8,309 nt of DNA from Candidatus Symbiothrix sp. (GTDB lineage: Bacteria > Bacteroidota > Bacteroidia > Bacteroidales > Azobacteroidaceae): contig JAISWY010000104.1 in assembly GCA_031270925.1 (NCBI GenBank), positions 1-8,309 of the forward strand. The letters run 5' to 3'. The notes beneath the pieces are model-generated. The model was not told the DNA's origin and ran no database searches. It saw only the letters and a list, made by a program, of their open reading frames with translations. Each line of letters opens with the position of its first letter. The stretch's first letter is position 1. This document shows, one piece after another, positions 1 to 7,466 of this stretch. Both the position numbers and the translations under genes were made by a program.

Positions 1-763
1 GCAGCGACTTGGCTTCCAAAATCACATAATCGTTTATCCATTCAAACGCCGATTTGTCGGTTGCTTTTTTGATAACGACAGATAAATGTTTGGGCGTCAG
101 ACAAAGTTTGTCGGCGTAAAAACTCACTTCGCGCGAATCTTTATAATGCTGCAATATCAGGCGGTAAAACGAATCGAACAACTTGTCTTTTTTGTCTTTC
201 CGAACAGTATGCTCCTGCCGCAACTGCTTCAAATTATTGACGCCGTAGAAAAAAGCCTGCGACAACAGGCGCACCATTTCCATGCGGCACGGATTGGAAG
301 TTTGCTGCGTCGTCCTTTTCAATATATGGTAATAATCCTGCAAATGCGCCATTTCCTCATCTTCCAGATGTATTACCGGGTTTTCCCTCAGGTAAAGGAA
401 TATGGGAATCACGTCCTTCATGCTCAATTCGATGTTTTCGGCAAAACGCCGCGACATGATAATGAGCCGCGCCGAAAAATCATCGCTTCGGTAAGTATAT
501 TGCAGGATTTGTCCGGGCATGATGATGACAAAATCGTTGGCGGCATAACAGCATGGCTTCAAATCAACACTGCCTTCCGCATAACCCTTCAGACAAATAA
601 TCGCCACGGCTACATCAACCTTAGTGGGATAATCGAAAAACGGCGCCCTGCTAATGTCGTCAATCATAATAAAATCATCGTCAACACGCTCTACCGGAAG
701 CGTTTCTTGCACGGCGTCAAAGTCTATACCTGTTATATCTTGTTTCGTATCTTTCATTTTCAT
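1..763 (-). CDS. AraC-family transcriptional regulator, C-terminus cut by window edge
   Basis: Translating the minus strand from 763 gives about 254 residues open to the window edge without a stop. The first ~100 residues resemble the cupin-like sensor domain of AraC regulators (segment AANDFVIIMPGQILQYTYRS). Residues about 209-250 hold the first DNA-binding helix-turn-helix, with the segments REVSFYADKLCLTPKHLSVV and SAFEWINDYVILEAKSL, typical of Bacteroidetes AraC proteins. The second helix-turn-helix lies outside the window. Two in-frame ATGs, at 763 and 757, are both possible starts; neither has a clear Shine-Dalgarno sequence. The gene is divergent from the efflux operon, which makes it the likely local regulator of that operon (inference from position). 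The effector is unknown. Family assignment is firm; function beyond DNA binding is not visible. Confidence 0.9.
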   Translation of the reverse strand, partial: MKMKDTKQDITGIDFDAVQETLPVERVDDDFIMIDDISRAPFFDYPTKVDVAVAIICLKGYAEGSVDLKPCCYAANDFVIIMPGQILQYTYRSDDFSARLIIMSRRFAENIELSMKDVIPIFLYLRENPVIHLEDEEMAHLQDYYHILKRTTQQTSNPCRMEMVRLLSQAFFYGVNNLKQLRQEHTVRKDKKDKLFDSFYRLILQHYKDSREVSFYADKLCLTPKHLSVVIKKATDKSAFEWINDYVILEAKSL

Positions 764-782
764 TCGTGCGCATTTTAGACCA

Positions 783-790
783 CAAAGATA
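783..790 (-). promoter_or_regulatory. Putative -7 box for the AraC-family regulator
   Basis: On the minus strand 790-783 reads TATCTTTG, an exact match to the Bacteroidetes -7 consensus TAnnTTTG. It lies about 20 bases upstream of the candidate start codons, implying a short leader. No good TTTG -33 box is seen at the usual 19-21 base spacing; the nearest TTTG is 27 bases away (821-818). The promoter is therefore plausible but could be weak or activator-dependent. Confidence 0.5.
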
Positions 791-805
791 ATCCGATAAT
801 CCTAA

Positions 806-873
806 TTTCACGTAGTGCAAAAAACATTTCCGCCTTTTGGAACAACATTACACGACATTTGACCTTTCACGTA
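806..873 (+). repeat. Pair of 9-bp direct repeats, candidate regulator operators
   Basis: TTTCACGTA occurs at 806-814 and again at 865-873. Each copy is followed by an A-rich stretch starting with CAAAA (three extra bases intervene in the first). Each copy lies 14-15 bp from one of the two divergent -7 boxes: the left copy from the regulator's box, the right copy from the efflux operon's box. AraC-family proteins commonly bind direct repeats, so these are candidate operators. The assignment is inferred from spacing and sequence only. Confidence 0.35.
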
Positions 874-895
874 CAAAATAAGTTTCGTATCTTTG
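865..895 (+). promoter_or_regulatory. Putative promoter of the efflux operon
   Basis: TATCTTTG at 888-895 matches the Bacteroidetes -7 consensus TAnnTTTG exactly. TTTC at 865-868 sits 19 bases upstream and is one base off the -33 TTTG element; it lies within the right copy of the 9-bp direct repeat. Transcription would start near 901, leaving a leader of roughly 28 bases before the ATG at 929. Confidence 0.6.
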
Positions 896-928
896 CACCC
901 GATTTTCAACAGAATAAATTTTTTAAGT

Positions 929-1990
929 ATGGAAAAAATAAAATATTTCATCTATTCGGCAATGCTGCTTGCAATCGCCGGATTGCCGGGTTGTGGCGGC
1001 AGAAGCGACGAAGCTCCGAAAGCGGCAAAAATTATACCCGTAAAAGTAATAAGCCTTGAGCCGTCGTCAACCACAACCGGACGAAACTACGTGGGGACGG
1101 TGGAAGCGTCGGTTGTCGTGTCGCTTGCATTTTCGAGCATGGGAACGGTGGAACAAGTGTATGTTTCCGAAGGTCAGCGTGTGAAAAAAGGACAGTTGCT
1201 TGCCGCGCTCAACACGGCAACGGCTGAAAATTCGTACCAAATGATGCTTGCCAAACAGCAACAGGCGCAGGACGCCTACGACCGGCTGGTGAAAGTTCAC
1301 GCCAATGGCAGTCTTCCCGACATCAAGTTTGTGGAAGTGGAAACGGGCTTGCAACAGGCAAAATCAGCGGTTGCCATTGCAAAAAAGAACCTTGACGATT
1401 GCAGGCTCTATGCGCCTCGCGACGGCGTGATTACCAATCGTTCCGTGGAGGCGGGTAGCAACGCCATACCGGGCGCCAAGGCATTCCAACTCGTTTCGGT
1501 GGACAGGGTGAATGTGAAAATTGCCGTTCCCGAAAACGAAATCGGCAAAATAACCGAAGGGCAAACGGCAATAGTGGTAACGCCGGCGCTCGACAATGCT
1601 GTTTTTACCGGCAAAATTGAAATGAAAGGCGTGTCTGCCAATGCCATTTCGCATACTTACGAGGCAAAAATTGGTATTGACAATCTTGTAGAGGTGAAAA
1701 ATGTTTCGCCCCTACTGCCCGGCATGGTATGCAAGGTTTTTCTCGCGGGCGATGCGGGAATAGTAGAAATTGTCGTGCCGAACAGAACGATACAAATAGC
1801 GGCCGACGGCAGGAAATATGTTTGGCTCGCCGATGGCGATGTTGCCCGGCGTCAGTTCGTAGAAACAGGCGAATTACACGATAACGGCATCGTCATTGTC
1901 GATGGCCTGTCGGCAGGCGACAGGCTGATTGCCGAAGGCTTCCAAAAAGTAAGCGAGGGCATGAAGATTAAAATTGACGCAAGTAATTAG
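929..1990 (+). CDS. RND efflux periplasmic adaptor subunit (HlyD/MFP family lipoprotein)
   Basis: A 353-residue membrane-fusion protein that would link the inner-membrane pump to the outer-membrane channel. The N-terminus is a lipoprotein signal peptide ending in LPGC, so Cys22 is probably lipidated; Pro at -2 is an unusual lipobox residue. The two lipoyl half-motifs are at about residues 72-94 (VEQVYVSEGQRVKKGQLL) and 160-178 (LYAPRDGVITNRSVEAG). Between them lies an alpha-helical hairpin rich in Gln and Ala (about 97-157), followed by beta-barrel and membrane-proximal domains. The ATG at 929 is preferred over an in-frame TTG at 893, because the TTG lies inside the -7 box and would spoil the signal peptide. 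The TAG stop is followed after two bases by the RND ATG, so the two genes are probably translationally coupled. Substrate cannot be inferred. Confidence 0.93.
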   Translation: MEKIKYFIYSAMLLAIAGLPGCGGRSDEAPKAAKIIPVKVISLEPSSTTTGRNYVGTVEASVVVSLAFSSMGTVEQVYVSEGQRVKKGQLLAALNTATAENSYQMMLAKQQQAQDAYDRLVKVHANGSLPDIKFVEVETGLQQAKSAVAIAKKNLDDCRLYAPRDGVITNRSVEAGSNAIPGAKAFQLVSVDRVNVKIAVPENEIGKITEGQTAIVVTPALDNAVFTGKIEMKGVSANAISHTYEAKIGIDNLVEVKNVSPLLPGMVCKVFLAGDAGIVEIVVPNRTIQIAADGRKYVWLADGDVARRQFVETGELHDNGIVIVDGLSAGDRLIAEGFQKVSEGMKIKIDASN

Positions 1991-1992
1991 TA

Positions 1993-3870
1993 ATGGAACA
2001 AAACAATAAAATCATTGAATGGGCTTTGAAAAATCGGCAAATTCTCATTTTGCTGATAACCGTACTTTTTGTAGCAGGCATTTACTCGCTTGCCGTGATG
2101 CCCAAACAGGAACAGCCCGAATTTACTATCCGGCAGGGTGTTGTAGCGGGTGTTTATCCCGGCGCAACCTCGCTCGAAGTGGAAGAACAGCTTACCAGGC
2201 CACTCGAACGCTATCTTTTTACATTTACGGAAATCAATCGCGAAAAAACTACCTCCAAATCGGAAAACGGAATAGCGTATATTTTTGTGGAACTCGCCGA
2301 CAATGTGAAAGATAAAAACATCGTTTGGTCAAAAATCAAACTCGGACTTGAATTGTTTAAATCCTCTCTGCCTTCGGGCGTTTTGGCGGTGGTCGCCAAC
2401 GACAATTTCGGCGATGTCGCATCGCTGCTTATCACGATGGAATCGGACGACAAAACTTATCGCGAAATTGACGGTTACTGCGATGTGCTCGAAGACCGCC
2501 TGCGCGCCGTTCCAACCGTGGCAAACGTGCGCCGTTACGGTTCGCAGAAGGAACAGATTACGATTTATACCGACAATGAAAAACTTTCTTCTTATGGAAT
2601 CGGCTCCAAAATGCTGATGGCTAACCTTGCGGCGCAGGGTTTAACTACCGTCGCCGGCATATTGGAAAACAGCCAGACGGTAGCCCCCGTGCATATTGCA
2701 GAAAGTTTCCGCACCGAACAGGAAATCGCCGACCAGATTATTTTTTCCGACCCTGCTGGAAATGTTGTCCGCGTGAAAGACATCGGGCGCGTGGTGCGCG
2801 AATATCCGGCGTCGGATAATTATATTACCTACAACGGCAGAAAATGCGTCCTGCTGTCGGTCGAAGTCAATCTTTCGGCAAATATCGTTTCGTTTGGAAA
2901 AGAAGTGAATCTGGTTTTGGAAAAATACAAAAACGAACTTCCAAACAGCGTAAATATCGACCGGATAGTGGAACAGCCGAAAGTAGTTGGCGATTCGATA
3001 AATCATTTTCTTTTGGAACTGCTGATTGCCATTTGCGCGGTTATTCTGGTCACCATGATTTTGTTGCCGTTTCGCGTGGCGGCGGTGGCGGCAATGTCTA
3101 TTCCGATTACCGTTACCATAACAATGGCAATCATGTATGCGGCAAATATTCCGCTGAATATGATTACACTTGCGGCGCTGATTACGGTTTTGGGAATGAT
3201 TGTAGATAATTCGATTGTAGTGGTGGACAGTTATATCGACAAACTTGACGCCGGTAAAAACCATTGGCAATCGGCAATTCGCAGTGCGCAGGAATATTTC
3301 AAGTCTATTTTTTCGGCAACGCTGGCTATCAGCATCACTTTTTTTCCGGTCGCGTTCACAACCACCGGTACGATTCACGATTTTCTCACGCATTTTCCCT
3401 GGGCTATCTGCATAACGCTTTTCGTTTCACTTATTGTGGCAATGCTTGTCATCCCGATTATTCAATATTTCCTGATAAAAAAAGGGATTGCGCAGTCGCG
3501 GAGCGAGTTTGCGGGAAAGCGCCGCCGTTCGCTACTCGACTATGTTCAATCGGGCTACGAATGGTTGCTGGCAAAGGTTTTTGCTTTTCCGAAAACAACC
3601 GTCGCCCTTGCTTTGGCGTCGGTCGTTGTCGGAGCATTGATATTTATTGCCATTCCCAAACGCATGATGCCGATAGCCGAACGCGACCAGTTTGCCGTCG
3701 AAATTTATCTGCCTAACGGCAGTCCGCTCGAAAAAACAGCCGCCGTTTGCGACAGTATGGAACATATTTTGCGGCTCGACCCGCGCGTGAAATCCGTTGC
3801 GGCGTTTATAGGCACAAGTTCGCCGCGTTTTCATATTGTTTACGCCCCCAATATGCCTTCAAAAAGTTAG
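1993..3870 (+). CDS. N-terminal half of the interrupted RND permease
   Basis: This is the stretch translated as the sequence stands: 625 residues from the ATG two bases after the adaptor stop, ending at the amber codon in YAPNMPSKS. It holds the first seven transmembrane segments, the whole first periplasmic loop and only the start of the second. It lacks the C-terminal transmembrane bundle, so by itself it should not assemble into a working trimer. It is listed separately because gene callers will report it as a gene. Confidence 0.75.
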   Translation: MEQNNKIIEWALKNRQILILLITVLFVAGIYSLAVMPKQEQPEFTIRQGVVAGVYPGATSLEVEEQLTRPLERYLFTFTEINREKTTSKSENGIAYIFVELADNVKDKNIVWSKIKLGLELFKSSLPSGVLAVVANDNFGDVASLLITMESDDKTYREIDGYCDVLEDRLRAVPTVANVRRYGSQKEQITIYTDNEKLSSYGIGSKMLMANLAAQGLTTVAGILENSQTVAPVHIAESFRTEQEIADQIIFSDPAGNVVRVKDIGRVVREYPASDNYITYNGRKCVLLSVEVNLSANIVSFGKEVNLVLEKYKNELPNSVNIDRIVEQPKVVGDSINHFLLELLIAICAVILVTMILLPFRVAAVAAMSIPITVTITMAIMYAANIPLNMITLAALITVLGMIVDNSIVVVDSYIDKLDAGKNHWQSAIRSAQEYFKSIFSATLAISITFFPVAFTTTGTIHDFLTHFPWAICITLFVSLIVAMLVIPIIQYFLIKKGIAQSRSEFAGKRRRSLLDYVQSGYEWLLAKVFAFPKTTVALALASVVVGALIFIAIPKRMMPIAERDQFAVEIYLPNGSPLEKTAAVCDSMEHILRLDPRVKSVAAFIGTSSPRFHIVYAPNMPSKS

Positions 3871-3915
3871 CAATTTATTGTAAATACGGTATCAAACAAA
3901 GCAACGGAAGAACTT

Positions 3916-5073
3916 TTGAATAAATATGCCGACAAATACGCTTTTTATTTTCCCGAAGCGTACGTCAGGTTTAAGCAACTGGATTTTCAAGCGGTTGATG
4001 CGCCGATAGAAGTTCGTTTTATTGGCGACAACATCGGCGATTTGAAAGCGCAGGCAGATAAAACGAGCGATTACCTGCAATCGTTAGACGAATGTTTGTG
4101 GGTGCGCACAAGTTTTGACACGCCTTCGCCGACAATTAACGTAACGCTCAATCAGGCGGAAACAGGACGTTTGGGTATTAACAAAACGCTGACTTCGCTC
4201 GGCATTGCGTCGGGTTTGACGGGGATGAAAATTACCGATCTGTGGGAAGGGAATTATGCTGTTCCTGTAGCAATTAAACCGGAAAATACGGAAAATAATA
4301 TTTCTTCGCTCGAAAATGTACCAATTTCGGGTTTGCTGGGAACGTCTGTCCCTTTGCGGCAAATTGGCGTTCTTTCGCCCGAATGGAACGAAAGCATTAT
4401 TACCCACCGGAACGGAATGCGTTCATTGAGCGTGTTTGCCGACGTAAGTCGCGGTGCGTATGCCAATCAAGTATTCGATAAAGTCAGCCGTTTTGTGGAA
4501 ACCGAAATCGCCCCTCGCCTACCCGACGGCGTAGAATATGAATATGGCGGACTGTCGGCGTTTGAAGATGAAGTCATGTCGCCGATGTATTTGGCAATGG
4601 TTATAGCGTTTGTGATGATGTTTTTTATCCTCGTATTTCATTTCCGCAAGATCAAACTGGCTGTTATCGTGATGCTGTCGTCGGCCTTGAGTATTTTCGG
4701 CGCGGCATTCGGCGTATGGGTTTTAGGGATTGATTTCAGCGCATTTGCCATTTTGGGAATTATCGGACTGGTGGGTATTATCATTCGCAACGGAATAATA
4801 ATGTACGATTACATCGAACATTTGCGGCTCAACCGGCATTTCCCCGTATTGCAAGCCGCTGTTGATGCGGGAAAACGCCGTATGCGCCCTATTTTCCTTA
4901 CTTCCGCCGCCGCTTCGATGGGCGTGTTGCCGATGATACTGTCGGGTAGCCCGATGTGGGTGGGAATGGCTGCCATTATCTTTTTCGGCACGCTGATTTC
5001 GATGGTGTTGGTTGTTACCGTATTGCCGGTGGTGTATTGGTTGGTTTTTAAGGGTGAAGAACTAAAGAATTAA
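3916..5073 (+). CDS. C-terminal half of the interrupted RND permease
   Basis: After the amber codon the same frame runs on to TAA at 5071-5073. The RND-like sequence resumes immediately at 3871 (QFIVNTVSNKATEELL), so homology starts upstream of any start codon. The only early start is a TTG at 3916; the first in-frame ATG comes about a hundred codons later. Independent translation is therefore unlikely to be natural. The segment holds most of the second periplasmic loop and TM8-TM12, with the TM10 motif IIIRNGIIMYDYIEHL. It is best read as the second part of one gene. Confidence 0.6.
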   Translation: MNKYADKYAFYFPEAYVRFKQLDFQAVDAPIEVRFIGDNIGDLKAQADKTSDYLQSLDECLWVRTSFDTPSPTINVTLNQAETGRLGINKTLTSLGIASGLTGMKITDLWEGNYAVPVAIKPENTENNISSLENVPISGLLGTSVPLRQIGVLSPEWNESIITHRNGMRSLSVFADVSRGAYANQVFDKVSRFVETEIAPRLPDGVEYEYGGLSAFEDEVMSPMYLAMVIAFVMMFFILVFHFRKIKLAVIVMLSSALSIFGAAFGVWVLGIDFSAFAILGIIGLVGIIIRNGIIMYDYIEHLRLNRHFPVLQAAVDAGKRRMRPIFLTSAAASMGVLPMILSGSPMWVGMAAIIFFGTLISMVLVVTVLPVVYWLVFKGEELKN

Positions 5074-5101
5074 CAATTAAGAATTAAGAATTAAGAATTA
5101 A
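5067..5101 (+). repeat. Tandem 7-bp repeat, five copies
   Basis: Five consecutive heptamers read GAATTAA, CAATTAA, GAATTAA, GAATTAA, GAATTAA. The first overlaps the last sense codon and TAA stop of the RND frame; the array ends five bases before the TolC-like ATG at 5107. It fills nearly the whole gap between the two genes. Copy-number change by slippage would alter the spacing but no protein sequence, apart from the coding bases in the first copy. Confidence 0.85.
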
Positions 5102-5106
5102 GAGAG

Positions 5107-6411
5107 ATGAGAAAGTTCGTTATTTTGATAGTTATTTTGGTTTCTGCGGCTTGTGCAAATGCACAGGAAGTTTTTACTTTGGAAAAATGCAAGGAAATGG
5201 CGTTGAAAAACAATGCCAAAGCCCAAAATGCGCTACTGTCGGTAGAAGCTGCCGAACAGACAAAGAAAGAAGCCTTTACAAAATATTTCCCAAACATCAG
5301 CGCAACGGGTGTGGGCTTAATTTTCAATAAACCGCTGATGACGCAAACCGTCGAAACCGGTTATCCCGCTCCCAACGACAAGGTAATGGTGGAAATGTTC
5401 AAAAGCGGCGTCATCGGCGGAGTGATGGCTACACAACCGATTTTTGCCGGTGGACAAATTCTGCACGGCAACAAGCTCGCCAAAGCGGGCGTGGAGGTGA
5501 GCCGTCTGCAAAAACAAATGACCGACAATGAAGTGTTGCTCGAAACCGAACGCTACTTTTGGCAACTCGTTTCGTTAAAGGAAAAAATGAAAACCATCGC
5601 CGAAGCCGAAACGATGCTCAGCCGCGTTCAAAGCGATGTGAAAGTTGCCGTTGACGCGGGTCTTACCACTCAAAACGATTTGGCAAGGATAACGCTCGAA
5701 CAAAACCGCCTTATCGCTAACCGGCTCAAACTCGAAAACGGGATACTGGTGTTGAAAATGGCATTCGGGCAACATATAGGCCTTGCCGACAATTTCGACG
5801 TCGAACAGCCTGATTTCTCCAATATTACTATGCCAACCGTAGAGACGTTGCATGCAACATCTTTACAAAACCGTCCCGAATACCGGCTATTAGAAAAAAG
5901 CGTAGACGTGGCGAAATTGCAGGTAAAGATGGAAACCGGCAAAAACCTGCCGACAGTAGCCATCGGCGCAGGCTACAATTACGTGAATTTCGATAACGGC
6001 AAACCTACCGAAATGGAGAAAAAAATGGGACTTGCTTTTGCCACCGTGTCCGTACCTATTTCGGGCTGGTGGGGCGGTTCACATGCCATCAAAAAGAAAA
6101 AACTCGAATTGCTGGCAGCCGAAAATACCCGCCGCGAAAACGCCGAACTGCTGCTGATTCAGATGCGGCAACTCGCCGCCGAACTGGGCGAAGCCTATCA
6201 ACAGGTCTTGCTTGCCCAAAAATCCATTGCCGTAGCTGAAGAAAACTTTCGCATGAGCGAAGAGCATCACAAGGCGGGCATCTCCATCTTGTCCGACCTG
6301 TTCGATGCTCAAAGTCTTCTGCAACAAAGCCGCGACCAGTACGTCGAAGCGGCAACGCTGTATTCTGTGAAGCTGGCGGAATACAGGCAGTCGATGGGGA
6401 ATGATCTGTAA
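5107..6411 (+). CDS. TolC-family outer-membrane efflux channel
   Basis: A 434-residue outer-membrane efflux protein, the third part of the tripartite pump. The Sec signal peptide covers residues 1-19 with an ANA|QE cleavage site; Cys16 lies before the cleavage site and is not in a proper lipobox. The mature protein begins with FTLEKCKEMALKNN, the typical first helix of the family. It shows two OEP repeats: one about residues 25-215 containing long helices (LLETERYFWQLVSLKEKMKT, then DVKVAVDAGLTTQNDLAR), and a second from about 245 containing NRPEYRLLEKSVDVAKLQVK and AGISILSDLFDAQSLLQQSR. The paired AGL/AGI turn motifs are characteristic. The start follows a short purine-rich AGAGAG stretch. 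It is the last gene of the operon, 33 bases after the RND stop. Substrate is unknown. Confidence 0.93.
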   Translation: MRKFVILIVILVSAACANAQEVFTLEKCKEMALKNNAKAQNALLSVEAAEQTKKEAFTKYFPNISATGVGLIFNKPLMTQTVETGYPAPNDKVMVEMFKSGVIGGVMATQPIFAGGQILHGNKLAKAGVEVSRLQKQMTDNEVLLETERYFWQLVSLKEKMKTIAEAETMLSRVQSDVKVAVDAGLTTQNDLARITLEQNRLIANRLKLENGILVLKMAFGQHIGLADNFDVEQPDFSNITMPTVETLHATSLQNRPEYRLLEKSVDVAKLQVKMETGKNLPTVAIGAGYNYVNFDNGKPTEMEKKMGLAFATVSVPISGWWGGSHAIKKKKLELLAAENTRRENAELLLIQMRQLAAELGEAYQQVLLAQKSIAVAEENFRMSEEHHKAGISILSDLFDAQSLLQQSRDQYVEAATLYSVKLAEYRQSMGNDL

Positions 6412-6423
6412 AAAGAATGATAA

Positions 6424-6456
6424 CCGGCACCGTCTGCGGGCTAAAAATTTTTTATT
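6424..6456 (+). terminator. Putative intrinsic terminator between convergent genes
   Basis: CCGGCA (6424-6429) pairs with TGCGGG (6435-6440) around a CCGTC loop, with one G-G mismatch. Seven bases later comes a six-T run, then ATT. It starts 13 bases after the TolC-like stop. Read on the minus strand, the same hairpin is followed by TTATCATTCTTTTT, so it might also end oxyR transcription. The stem is short and the T run is not directly adjacent, so confidence is moderate. Confidence 0.4.
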
Positions 6457-6467
6457 GTCGTTGGAAC

Positions 6468-7412
6468 TCACAAATCCACCACAAATTCCTTCAATTCCGG
6501 ATTTTGCATCGATTTGGGAACCGCCGCTTTCACAATTTCCAAAATCTTATACAACAAGGTTTTACGCACATATTCGTTGCTCATGAACAAACTCACTTCG
6601 CGTACAGCCGTCCGGTTTTTGAATGGCCGCAGGTTTTCCTGTTTTTCTTCGCTCAAACCCATAGCGTGCATTTCGGGAATAATCGTAAAGCCGGGGTTGT
6701 AATCGACCACATTCATCAAAGTATCAATACTGCCCGACTCGTAACGAATCGGCAAATGGCCGTCGGATGCCGCTTGACGTTTCATCCGGCACAAACGCTC
6801 GATTTGCCCGCGGAGGCAATGCTCGTTTTCCAACAACCAGATATGGTCGATATTAATGTGATCCAAATCAATTTCTTTTTGTTGATAAACCGGGTCGTGC
6901 GGCGAAACGTAGGCGTAAAATTTTTCGTAATAAACCGGATATTCCACCAAACCGGAATGTTTCAAAGGGCCGGCCATAATGCCGCCATCCAAAGTTCCGC
7001 TTAGGATTTCTTGAATCATATTACGGGTAGTCGATTCTTTCAAAATCAATTCGATTGCCGTTTCCGAATTTTGAAACTTCTGTAATAAAAGCGGAACAAG
7101 ATACGACGCAATGGTGGGAATAATGCCTAAACGGAATTTTCCTTTCACAACATTCTGCTCATTTTCAACCATTTCGCGGATTTGCTTGAAATGCCGGCTC
7201 GAAATCCGAGCCTGTTCGATGATTTGTTTTCCGATAGTGGTCGGTTCTACGGGATGCTTGCTGCGATCGAATATCTTCACGTTCAGTTCGTCTTCCAATT
7301 TCTGAATCATCATGCTGAGCGTAGGTTGCGTTACGTTGCAAAACTCGGCCGCTTTAGCAAAATGGCGGAAGTTTTCGACCGCGATGAGGTAATCCAATTG
7401 TTGTATATTCAT
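6468..7412 (-). CDS. oxyR: OxyR, hydrogen-peroxide-sensing LysR-family regulator
   Basis: A 314-residue LysR-type regulator. The N-terminal winged helix-turn-helix spans about residues 1-60 (HFAKAAEFCNVTQPTLSMMI is the recognition region), followed by a linker helix and a substrate-binding fold from about residue 90. The key OxyR residues fall at the same numbers as in E. coli: Thr100 (GIIPT), His198 and Cys199 (ENEHC), and Cys208, giving the segment HCLRGQIERLC. In E. coli, Cys199 and Cys208 form the disulfide that activates the protein. The C-terminal part ends in EFVVDL. The gene is divergent from ahpC, its classic target, across 107 bases and convergent with the TolC-like gene. The start is the only upstream ATG that gives the conserved MNIQQLDYLIAV beginning. 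Confidence 0.94.
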   Translation of the reverse strand: MNIQQLDYLIAVENFRHFAKAAEFCNVTQPTLSMMIQKLEDELNVKIFDRSKHPVEPTTIGKQIIEQARISSRHFKQIREMVENEQNVVKGKFRLGIIPTIASYLVPLLLQKFQNSETAIELILKESTTRNMIQEILSGTLDGGIMAGPLKHSGLVEYPVYYEKFYAYVSPHDPVYQQKEIDLDHINIDHIWLLENEHCLRGQIERLCRMKRQAASDGHLPIRYESGSIDTLMNVVDYNPGFTIIPEMHAMGLSEEKQENLRPFKNRTAVREVSLFMSNEYVRKTLLYKILEIVKAAVPKSMQNPELKEFVVDL

Positions 7413-7434
7413 ATCAATATAAATTTTGTTGATG

Positions 7435-7442
7435 CAAAGATA
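7435..7442 (-). promoter_or_regulatory. Putative -7 box for oxyR
   Basis: On the minus strand 7442-7435 reads TATCTTTG, an exact match to TAnnTTTG, 22 bases upstream of the oxyR ATG. The -33 position is only T-rich, without a clear TTTG, so the promoter may be weak, as expected for a regulator. Confidence 0.5.
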
Positions 7443-7445
7443 AAC

Positions 7446-7466
7446 AATATCAGTTTGACTTATATT
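7446..7466. promoter_or_regulatory. Putative OxyR operator (LysR-type T-N11-A box)
   Basis: AATAT (7446-7450) and ATATT (7462-7466) form a perfect 5-bp inverted repeat separated by 11 bases. The T at 7450 and A at 7462 give the T-N11-A spacing typical of LysR-family boxes. It lies between oxyR and ahpC and covers the ahpC -33 element (7454-7457). This suggests OxyR binds here and controls ahpC, and possibly itself. The sequence is AT-rich, so chance symmetry is a concern. Confidence 0.45.

Larger units (their letters stand above)
1993..5073 (+). pseudogene. RND efflux permease (AcrB/MexB-like), interrupted by one in-frame amber codon
   Basis: A single reading frame of 1026 codons encodes a whole RND pump, the usual length for the family, but codon 626 (3868-3870) is TAG. 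Upstream is TM1 (about residues 12-32), the first periplasmic loop (including QPEFTIRQGVVAGVYPGATS), TM2-TM6 and TM7 (about 537-556). Downstream are the rest of the second periplasmic loop and TM8-TM12. The interruption falls about 70 residues into the second loop. TM4 carries GMIVDNSIVVVD, with Asp405-Asn406 where AcrB has Asp407-Asp408. TM10 carries Arg932 where AcrB has Lys940. Both sides remain well conserved, which fits a very recent mutation, a sequencing error or readthrough. The gene sits between its adaptor and its channel in one operon. If truly broken, the pump is non-functional. Confidence 0.8.

Noticed and set aside
86..778. Plus-strand open frame of 230 codons
   Set aside because: It lies antisense to the AraC-family regulator, whose minus-strand translation matches a known family throughout. 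The plus-strand product has no recognisable domain.
893..928. TTG at 893 as the adaptor start
   Set aside because: It falls within the -7 box and upstream of the expected transcription start. Starting at the ATG at 929 gives a clean lipoprotein signal peptide.
766..1059. Plus-strand open frame of 97 codons overlapping the adaptor start
   Set aside because: It spans the divergent promoter region and overlaps the adaptor signal peptide in another frame; the product has no recognisable features.
2641..3393. Minus-strand open frame of 250 codons inside the RND gene
   Set aside because: It is antisense to conserved transmembrane segments; its product is rich in Asn, Arg and His and has no recognisable domain, as expected of a shadow frame.
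6417..7004. Plus-strand open frame of 195 codons
   Set aside because: It is antisense to oxyR, which has fully conserved regulatory cysteines and domain structure.
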